A stretch of DNA of 42,406 bases from Pedosphaera sp. (lineage in GTDB: Bacteria > Verrucomicrobiota > Verrucomicrobiia > Limisphaerales > UBA9464), in assembly GCA_009695205.1 (NCBI GenBank), contig SIBK01000037.1, positions 1 through 42,406 of the forward strand. The letters are read 5' to 3'. Both the position numbers and the translations under genes were made by a program. The first letter of the stretch is position 1; each line of letters begins with the position of its first letter. The notes below the pieces were generated by a model that saw only the letters and a program-made list of their open reading frames with translations, ran no database searches and was not told where the DNA came from. This document shows positions 36,960-42,406 of the stretch, one piece after another.

Positions 36960-37733
36960 TCACACCGTCCGGCGATAGAGCTTGTGAATCGCGGCTTGGT
37001 CCGTGGGTTTGATCACGAGTTCGTCAATACACACGTGCGGGGGGCGGCTGGCCATCCAGACCATGGCTTCCGCCACGTCCTCAGCGACCAACGGATTTGT
37101 GCCGTCGTAAATCTTGTCCGCCCGCTGGGCGTCGCCTTTGAAACGGACGAGCGAAAACTCGGTTTCGGCCAAGCCGGGATCAATGGTTCCGACGCGGATG
37201 CCGGTTCCATTGAGTTCGAGGCGAAGCGCCTGCGTGATCTTTAGTTCAGCAGCCTTGACGCCGCAGTAGGCTGCACCGCCTTCGTAGGCAGTCCGCCCGG
37301 CGATCGATCCGACATTGAGGATCCAGGCGCCGGTGTGGTGCGGGACGAGCGGAAGGATTGCGCGGGTCATGCGCAGCAGCCCGAGCAGGTTACTCTGGAT
37401 CATTGCCTCCCAGTCGGCGTCCTGGGAAGTGGCAACCGGGTCCAGTCCGTGGGCGCCACCGGCGTTATTGATCAGAATGTCAACGGTGGGAGTCAACGCC
37501 TTAACCCACTCCGTGAATGCCGATACCTGGGCAGTGCAACCGACGTCGAGAGGATGGAATCGGGCGGAGCTGGCACCGGCTGTCCTCGCTTCCTCGGCAA
37601 CCGCAGCGAGTTTGAGGACTCGGCGGGCGCCGAGCAACAGGTGACAACCGGCTGCACCGAAGGCTCGGGCGGCCGCCGCGCCGAATCCGCTGGAGGCACC
37701 CGTGACGAGAACACATTTTTTGGCGAGGTTCAT
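36960..37733 (-). CDS. SDR-family NAD(P)-dependent oxidoreductase
   Basis: A classical short-chain dehydrogenase of 257 residues: cofactor motif VLVTGASSGFGAAAARAFGA, structural NNAG, catalytic Ser in LNVGSIAGRTAYEGG, and the YxxxK pair in AAYCGVKAAELKI. The C-terminal part (RVGTIDPGLAETEFSLVRFK) resembles the YdfG/3-hydroxy acid or serine dehydrogenase group that acts on small hydroxy acids with NADP. The substrate is inferred only to group level. It is convergent with the SGNH-dehydrogenase gene, only five bases apart, and upstream of it lies the tRNA gene on the other strand. Confidence 0.88.
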   Translation of the reverse strand: MNLAKKCVLVTGASSGFGAAAARAFGAAGCHLLLGARRVLKLAAVAEEARTAGASSARFHPLDVGCTAQVSAFTEWVKALTPTVDILINNAGGAHGLDPVATSQDADWEAMIQSNLLGLLRMTRAILPLVPHHTGAWILNVGSIAGRTAYEGGAAYCGVKAAELKITQALRLELNGTGIRVGTIDPGLAETEFSLVRFKGDAQRADKIYDGTNPLVAEDVAEAMVWMASRPPHVCIDELVIKPTDQAAIHKLYRRTV

Positions 37734-37815
37734 GGAAGATCAGTACACGCGGTGGAAACGCTACTTTTTTTCAGGGCCGGGAGCAACGGCAACCGATCTG
37801 AGTGGAACTTCGTTC

Positions 37816-37843
37816 TTGAAATGCGTGGGGAGTCCTTTATGAA
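37816..37843 (+). promoter_or_regulatory. predicted promoter of tRNA-Val
   Basis: TTGAAA (37816-37821) and TATGAA (37838-37843) are 16 bases apart and end 13 bp before the tRNA, which fits a start a few bases before the mature 5' end. Confidence 0.45.
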
Positions 37844-37856
37844 CGCGGGGCGCAAT

Positions 37857-37931
37857 GCGAGGTTAGCTCAGTGGTAGAGCACTTGCTTCACACGCAAGGG
37901 GTCGCAGGTTCGAACCCTGCACCTCGCACCA
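37857..37931 (+). tRNA. tRNA-Val (anticodon CAC)
   Basis: A complete cloverleaf with acceptor arms GCGAGGT/ACCTCGC, D-arm GCTCAGTGGTAGAGC, anticodon arm CTTGC-TTCACAC-GCAAG giving anticodon CAC (valine, GUG codons), T-arm GCAGGTTCGAACCCTGC, discriminator A and an encoded CCA. Accessory-looking DNA begins right downstream. Confidence 0.95.
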
Positions 37932-38683
37932 TGTCTTTGCGCACGCCCCGGCAAGAGGGATGCCACCCAGCGTCTAGAATTCCCGCTTCCACACGATCGG
38001 CCGCGGCGGGATTGTCGCCGGCAATGCAGGACCCAATCTCGAACGAGTCGTCCTTGGCCGCTGTCGCGAAGCGATAGGACTTTATGCCGGGCCGCGTACG
38101 GTCTTCCAAGGTACTTTTCGCGCCGCCAAGTCGCGCACGCACCGCTTCTGGGCTGAGTAACGGGCCAAACTTCGTCAGGCGCCCAACCTCTTCCTGCTAT
38201 CCATTTTGAGGTTGTGAGGACTTTGCAAGGACCGAATTGTCGGTTTACGATTCCGGCAGGATGAACCAAGATGAGTCTGATGACGAATGGAAAGCTCAAT
38301 GCAGGCGGCAGCTCGAGCGCCCGACCTTGGATCGGATCAAGTATGGATTTGCATGGGTCCACAAACCGGTGCTCGACGACGTCGGGTTTTCCTTGGTCTT
38401 CATCCACTCGAGCTTCCACGCACCACGAAATTACTTTGGTGCAGTGCGATCTTCGGATGCGAGGGGTTTGAGAGTTGCCGCGCCTACTGCGCTCACGCCA
38501 GGGCTTGACTGGGGTCGGTCTTGAATCTGGGCCTGAACATCCCCTGCTGACAGCAGGAATAGCAAAAAAAGGGCACCATTATTAGTTGGATCGAATGATT
38601 TTGCTTGGCTGATGTTGGCATATTATTGGTGGGATTTTGATCTTTAGTTTCTATTGTCTACCGAGAGTCTGGAATCTACTTAG
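37932..38683. other. 750 bp without a recognisable gene
   Basis: No gene could be supported. On the minus strand a frame from about 38190 to the tRNA reads QEEVGRLTKFGPLLSPEAVR and then KSYRFATAAKDDSFEIGSC; its composition resembles a protein, but it has no convincing start (a TAG precedes it) and runs into the tRNA antisense. It may be the remnant of a gene. The plus-strand frame at 38237-38524 has no recognisable feature. Confidence 0.4.
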
Positions 38684-38721
38684 TTATTGATAGGATTTTT
38701 CTTTTTGACCCTCCGCGATTA
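38684..38721 (+). repeat. dispersed repeat copy B
   Basis: Identical to copy C (40612-40649) at 35 of 38 positions, in the same orientation. It begins TTATTGATAGG and ends with the core TTTTTGACCCTCCGCGATTA. Copies B and C bracket the duplicated secreted-protein gene as direct repeats 1.9 kb apart. Confidence 0.75.
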
Positions 38722-38743
38722 AAAGACGAAACTATCCCAAAGC

Positions 38744-38771
38744 AAAGGGACCGGAGTACTCCGGTCCCTTT
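38744..38771 (-). terminator. palindromic terminator after the duplicated secreted-protein gene
   Basis: A perfect 28 bp palindrome with arms AAAGGGACCGGAGT and ACTCCGGTCCCTTT, 28 bp past the stop of the minus-strand gene at 38800. The T-rich tail on that strand (TTTGCTTTG) is modest. Confidence 0.65.
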
Positions 38772-38799
38772 GATGAATAAATTGACAGACTTCCGGCGG

Positions 38800-40557
38800 T
38801 TATCTTGCGCGGAAGAAAGCTGCTGCGCCCGTGGTTTTAACCGGGTAGGGACTCGCTGCACCGGTTACGTCGGTAAAGGGTCCCTTAATATCACTCGCTG
38901 TCTGGAGCGTGCCTGTGTAGGTAATTGAAGCCCCGCCCGGTGTTTTCACGATAGTTAGTGGACCAGGAGTAACCGGGGTGGAACCGCCACCCACGCCTCG
39001 GATGATCATGCCGCTGACGCCGCCGGAATTATCCTCCATTTCAGCAAACCAGATATATTCACCGGCCTTGATATCTAAAGTAACGGTTCTTGGCTGCCCC
39101 AATGGTAGCGAATCCCCCGCGTCGTTTTTTCCAGAATAACTGCCTGTGTTAGATTCCTCTGGCTCTTTTAAACCTTTAATATCATCCGCCCAAATCTTGC
39201 CTGTTCTCGAGGCGTCGCTAGTGCGACCTTCGAAGACTGTTACTTTGTATTTCCCAGCATTTAGGCCACCAAAGCGCATCAGGGTCTCGCTTCCAGCTGT
39301 GTCCGGATTGCGATAGAGGTAGTCGTCTTTAACCGTGGAGGGAACGAGGATACCTTCATACATAACGGCAATCCCTTCCTTCGTGGGGTTGTTGACGGTT
39401 TGCCCAAGTGCCGGAGGGAACTGGTTAGCATCGTTTAGTGCCACATTGTTCAGCATCGTGAGCGTGACATTCTTGTTATTATCCTTGGAATAATCATTCA
39501 GTTTCCAAGTCACTTCCGTGGCGGTGGCATTAGCTGTACCCTCGATGCTTGCCGTGCCACTAACGACATTCGCGTTGGGTGAGTCAAAGGTCCATGTGGG
39601 GATCACGTTCCAATCCATCAAAGGAGCAGGAGCTTCGGTGTCATCCCCGGCGTAATTCTTAACTATTCTTTCATTTTCAACTTGGCCGAAATCAATCTTG
39701 AACAAGCCCTTTGAATCTGCTGGATCGACGACAGAGCGGATGATCATGCCGCTGATGCCGCCCGAATTGTCCTCCATTTCCGCAAACCAAAGATAGTCAC
39801 CGGCGTTGATTTTTACGGTCACAGTTCGAGGTTGTCCGTCGAGAAGACTTTCTCCAGCGTCGTTCTTTCCTGAATAGTTGCCGGTGTTCGCTTCCGCTGG
39901 CTTTTTTGCCCCCTTCACATCATCCGTCCAGATCTTTCCATACCTTCCGGAGTCAGTCGTGCGGCCTTCAAATACCGTCACGTTATATGTTCCAGGGTCA
40001 AGGTTGGCTATCCGCATCAGACTTTCGGAGCCTGCGGCATCAGGAGCCCTGTAGAGATAATCGTCTTTGACAACAAAGGGAACTCTGACGCCGTCGTAGA
40101 CCACTTCCCTGCCTTCTTTCGTAGGGTTGTTGACAGTCATGCCCAGCATGTAGGGCGGCGCGTCTGGGAGTAGTTGCTCAGCCAGAGCTTTATCGTCAAA
40201 AATCGTCAGCGTTACATTATTATTTGGATTTGAAGAAATGTCCTTCAGTTTCCATGTGACAGAGGTTCCATCGGCGCTGGCCACACCGGTGATACTAGCA
40301 GAATCAGGGACTACGTTTGCATTTGGATCTGCGAAAGTCCAAGTCGGAATTACAGCCCAATCGATCAAGGTAGCGGGAGGTCCTACTTCAGTTCCACCGG
40401 CATTCAATAGCGGATTTCCGTCTGCATCCTTGGGTGACCGCTCATTTTCAATTTGGCCGAAATCGATCTTGAATAGACCTCCGTACGATCGAAGCGTTAA
40501 CTGTGGACTGAGTGCTGCAAGCGCAGCTGCAGCCAGCATCCATTTTGAGTTTTTCAT
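38800..40557 (-). CDS. secreted protein with two tandem copies of an unknown domain
   Basis: A 585-residue exported protein. After a signal peptide (MKNSKWMLAAAALAALSPQL) come two homologous units of about 240 residues. Each starts with GLFKIDFGQ(I/V)ENER and contains VIPTWTF, VTWKL, NNPTKEG, VKDDYLYR, KVTVFEGRT or NVTVFEGRT, SGKNDAG and ending WFAEMEDNSGG(I/V)SGMIIR. The last 45 residues (YTGTLQTASDIKGPFTDVTG to FFRAR) match a tail seen on many verrucomicrobial secreted proteins, perhaps a sorting or surface-anchoring signal. I do not recognise the repeated domain; its beta-rich, Asp/Asn-rich pattern suggests a carbohydrate-binding or adhesin-like fold. The region is more AT-rich than the left part of the window. 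Confidence 0.75.
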   Translation of the reverse strand: MKNSKWMLAAAALAALSPQLTLRSYGGLFKIDFGQIENERSPKDADGNPLLNAGGTEVGPPATLIDWAVIPTWTFADPNANVVPDSASITGVASADGTSVTWKLKDISSNPNNNVTLTIFDDKALAEQLLPDAPPYMLGMTVNNPTKEGREVVYDGVRVPFVVKDDYLYRAPDAAGSESLMRIANLDPGTYNVTVFEGRTTDSGRYGKIWTDDVKGAKKPAEANTGNYSGKNDAGESLLDGQPRTVTVKINAGDYLWFAEMEDNSGGISGMIIRSVVDPADSKGLFKIDFGQVENERIVKNYAGDDTEAPAPLMDWNVIPTWTFDSPNANVVSGTASIEGTANATATEVTWKLNDYSKDNNKNVTLTMLNNVALNDANQFPPALGQTVNNPTKEGIAVMYEGILVPSTVKDDYLYRNPDTAGSETLMRFGGLNAGKYKVTVFEGRTSDASRTGKIWADDIKGLKEPEESNTGSYSGKNDAGDSLPLGQPRTVTLDIKAGEYIWFAEMEDNSGGVSGMIIRGVGGGSTPVTPGPLTIVKTPGGASITYTGTLQTASDIKGPFTDVTGAASPYPVKTTGAAAFFRAR

Positions 40558-40611
40558 AGTTTTTGGCTAATTTTTGTTAGGGTTTTCCAGCATTTTGTTG
40601 GAGGCGAAATA

Positions 40612-40649
40612 TTATTGATAGGAATTGTCTTTTTGACGCTCCGCGATTA
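40612..40649 (+). repeat. dispersed repeat copy C
   Basis: Second member of the B/C pair (35 of 38 positions). It lies 55-92 bp upstream of the start of the duplicated secreted-protein gene and between that gene and its neighbour at 40791-41825. Confidence 0.75.
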
Positions 40650-40790
40650 TGCGTTTGTAAATCAAGAATTGATCAGGTCGTGTTTTTGTGTCGCGGGGGA
40701 AGATTCCGCGCAATTGCTCGTACTAGACTCCATCATGGATTTTGTAAATGTTCTGATAGGTTGCTTTATGGTGAAAGGCATAGAAGTGGT

Positions 40791-41825
40791 TTAAACCTTC
40801 ACGCAGCTCGATTTGCCTTCGAGTTTTCCATTTTTGTCATAGATCTCCAGATCTTCATGTCCCGGCGAAATGCGCTTGATCCTGTAACCGCCATCGGGGA
40901 GGGATGCCTTCCAATTACCCAGCATCTTTCCCCAGTAGGATTGCACAGGATTTGACTCCAATTGCGTTTCCAGCACCTTATTGATGGTCACCACGTTGAC
41001 CATCGTCCGGAGTCCCTTGACGTTCAGACTCTTGAAGTCCGGCAATCCTGCCTCTTTCCAGACTTGCTTGTGCAACTCATCAGTCTGCTTTTGGGAAGGA
41101 GCCGTGAGTTTGGAGTCTAAAAGGTGGATGGTCATATAATCCTGACCTAGGCCCTCTTTGAAGGGAGAAACCTTTTTCGCGAAGCGCCAGCCGATAAAAC
41201 GGGGATCTTTTGCTGCCACCTTTTGCCAGAATTTAGAGAAAACTGTTTTCTCCATTTTTTCGCAGTTCTCTTCCTTGCCTGGGGTGACTTTCAGATAACC
41301 AATCATTGCCTGCGGAAAAGCGGGCTTAGCCTTTGACGGCACGAGGGACATAGTATAATCGGCAAGTTGCCAAACAGTCGACGAGATCTTGGTCCTTGCC
41401 TCCTGTGTGCGGCGGAAGAGGCTCCCCAGCTTGTCCTTGCCAAAGAACCCCTCGATCTCCTCCCAATCGTACTCATTGTTGCAATCGCTCAGAGAATCAA
41501 AGTACTTGACCGTGATGAAATCGTAACCGGCATCCTTCGGATCAGCGACTTTCCACAAGGCCCAACTGTTGAACTTTCCCTGACGGGCCAGTTCATTGTG
41601 AATCTCACGCCACTCCTTTTCGATGGATAAATAGGCATCCTCTTTGCCGGGTTTTACCCGCATGTAATCGATTTTAGCCCAACCGCACGGTCTCTGGGCA
41701 GCCTTGGTGCGGGTCGCTAGAGTCGCGGCACCGGCATCGGTTTCGGCCCCCCGCAGCGGGGCACCATTGATGGCAAGAAATCCACCCAAGATGGCCAGCC
41801 AAACATGGGCATCCAGTCGTTTCAT
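40791..41825 (-). CDS. secreted protein with two dimeric alpha-beta barrel-like domains
   Basis: A 344-residue exported protein. A signal peptide (MKRLDAHVWLAILGGFLAIN, cleavage near LRGAE) is followed by two related units of about 110 residues: IDYMRVKPGKEDAYLSIEKE ending DFITVKYFDS, and MIGYLKVTPGKEENCEKMEK ending DYMTIHLLDS. The beta-alpha-beta-beta pattern fits the dimeric alpha-beta barrel (ABM-like) fold. The C-terminal 50 residues (LGNWKASLPDGGYRIKRISP then EDLEIYDKNGKLEGKSS) look like a small lipocalin-type module. No active-site pattern is known to me. I chose the ATG at 41825; an ATG at 41843 adds six residues. The function is unknown. Confidence 0.72.
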   Translation of the reverse strand: MKRLDAHVWLAILGGFLAINGAPLRGAETDAGAATLATRTKAAQRPCGWAKIDYMRVKPGKEDAYLSIEKEWREIHNELARQGKFNSWALWKVADPKDAGYDFITVKYFDSLSDCNNEYDWEEIEGFFGKDKLGSLFRRTQEARTKISSTVWQLADYTMSLVPSKAKPAFPQAMIGYLKVTPGKEENCEKMEKTVFSKFWQKVAAKDPRFIGWRFAKKVSPFKEGLGQDYMTIHLLDSKLTAPSQKQTDELHKQVWKEAGLPDFKSLNVKGLRTMVNVVTINKVLETQLESNPVQSYWGKMLGNWKASLPDGGYRIKRISPGHEDLEIYDKNGKLEGKSSCVKV

Positions 41826-41846
41826 AGTAATGTGACAGGACATCGG

Positions 41847-41867
41847 TTTATTGAGGCTCCGCGATTA
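41847..41867 (+). repeat. dispersed repeat copy D
   Basis: Shares the CTCCGCGATTA core and a T-rich, TTGA-containing left part with copies B and C. It lies about 20 bp upstream of the two-barrel protein's start codon. It is more divergent than the B/C pair. Confidence 0.5.
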
Positions 41868-42063
41868 GGGAGATTTGGCCCGATTGAATCGGGCGAATTT
41901 CCATAAAGTTTGCCCGTCTGTGGGCGGTAAGCAAGTGAATTTAGAAACTGGCGACCGACAAACGGTGGGGTGGAGAGTGGGTTGAGGCCGAAAGAGGGAA
42001 AAATGGAGGCTGATGGAGGTGTTTTTGGCAATATTGAGACGCGATGGTGAGTACTGATCGTGT

Positions 42064-42262
42064 TCAAGATCCGTCGGTTATCACGTTCTCGTAGTCTGGC
42101 ATCGGGTCAGAGTCGATCGGGAATTGGGGGTCCGGCTCCGGGGGATCCGCAGATGGGGGCGGGCGAGCTGGGGCGAACTTCGCAGGCCCGCACCCGAGGT
42201 TGAGATAGCGCAGGATCTTCTCGATGACGCTGGGATTATCAATGACCGCGATGATCCCGTAG
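42064..42262 (-). pseudogene. C-terminal remnant of a transposase
   Basis: The minus strand reads GIIAVIDNPSVIEKILRYLN, then LGCGPAKFAPARPPP and an acidic/Pro-rich tail ending MPDYENVITDGS and a stop. This is the pattern of the C-terminal end of IS91-like/zinc-ribbon transposases (I-A-F/V-I-D/E-x-P-x-V-I-x-x-I-L, then Pro-rich tail). Everything upstream is missing; the break falls exactly at repeat copy E. Confidence 0.55.
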
Positions 42263-42276
42263 GGTCAAAAAACTCA
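42253..42276 (-). repeat. dispersed repeat copy E
   Basis: The minus strand is TGAGTTTTTTGACCCTACGG GATC, 23 of 24 identical to copy A at 127-150. It starts on the stop codon of the transposase at the right edge and runs into the transposase remnant, so it marks the junction of the two. Confidence 0.65.
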
Positions 42277-42406
42277 TGCGGCATCTCGGTAATAGAATAT
42301 CAAGAGGCCGCCGAGGCGCTCGCGAGTCTGGATGTCCCCTGCCCTTTCACCGATCCGATCCTCGGGCGCTGGAAACAGGATCACATTGCCCTTGCCTTGG
42401 TGATTT
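42274..42406 (-). CDS. integrase-core (rve) transposase, C-terminal end, cut by the window
   Basis: The minus strand is open from the window edge and reads NHQGKGNVILFPAPEDRIGE, then RAGDIQTRERLGGLL and IFYYRDAA before TGA. The NHQG...RERLGGLL-YYR-AA pattern is typical of the C-terminus of integrase-core transposases. Only 43 codons are visible, so completeness and IS family cannot be judged. Confidence 0.55.
   Translation of the reverse strand, partial: NHQGKGNVILFPAPEDRIGERAGDIQTRERLGGLLIFYYRDAA

Noticed and set aside
37868..38419. minus-strand frames ending CRVRTCDPLRVKQVLYH or GAGFEPATPCV
   Set aside because: These endings are the well-known antisense translation of a tRNA gene. The upstream part of one frame looks somewhat protein-like but lacks a start.

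Overview
The window looks like chromosome from a member of the PVC superphylum, most likely Verrucomicrobiota. The evidence is a high-GC genome with many weak or absent Shine-Dalgarno sites; paired planctomycete-type cytochrome (PSD1) and DUF1501 genes; giant secreted 'membrane-bound dehydrogenase' proteins with a C-terminal CxxCH; a DUF1559-like pseudopilin; Tat-exported Gfo/Idh/MocA oxidoreductase; and secreted proteins ending in a GPFTDVTGA...FFRAR tail. This assignment is inferred from gene families only.

Layout. 0.1-4.5 kb: an intact PSD1-DUF1501 operon on the minus strand. 4.8-8.9 kb: minus-strand 2-oxoacid:ferredoxin oxidoreductase (korA-korB) and an M29 aminopeptidase. 9.0-11.8 kb: plus-strand housekeeping genes rpmI, rplT (with promoter and terminator), pheS and lpxA. 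12.0-14.6 kb: a translationally coupled phnA-phnY pair for phosphonoacetaldehyde to phosphonoacetate to acetate plus phosphate. 14.7-16.5 kb: overlapping bioD-ygfZ (minus). 16.8-21.6 kb: an exported Ntn-hydrolase asparaginase and a 1208-residue CxxCH dehydrogenase. 21.7-25.3 kb: a pseudopilin, a tiny peptide gene with a double-glycine leader and its own terminator, a Gfo/Idh/MocA oxidoreductase and a small exported protein. 25.4-27.0 kb: pyrG.

From 27.1 to 37.0 kb the plus strand carries a secreted-catabolism locus: a PQQ-type sugar dehydrogenase, a decayed PSD1 gene, a decayed DUF1501 gene, a DapA-family aldolase/lyase, and an SGNH-dehydrogenase fusion. The PSD1 and DUF1501 copies carry three in-frame stop codons and apparent N-terminal damage, so this second pair is degenerating while the pair at the left end is intact. 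The SGNH fusion and the sugar dehydrogenase both lack the cytochrome domain common in their families.

An SDR gene and tRNA-Val(CAC) precede the final 4.5 kb. That part looks accessory: lower GC, two secreted proteins built from internal duplications, a short dispersed repeat at the gene borders, and the C-terminal ends of two different transposases at the right edge. The least described items are the orphan GG-leader peptide, the dispersed repeat and the two duplicated secreted proteins. I saw no CRISPR array, complete prophage or recognised defence system.
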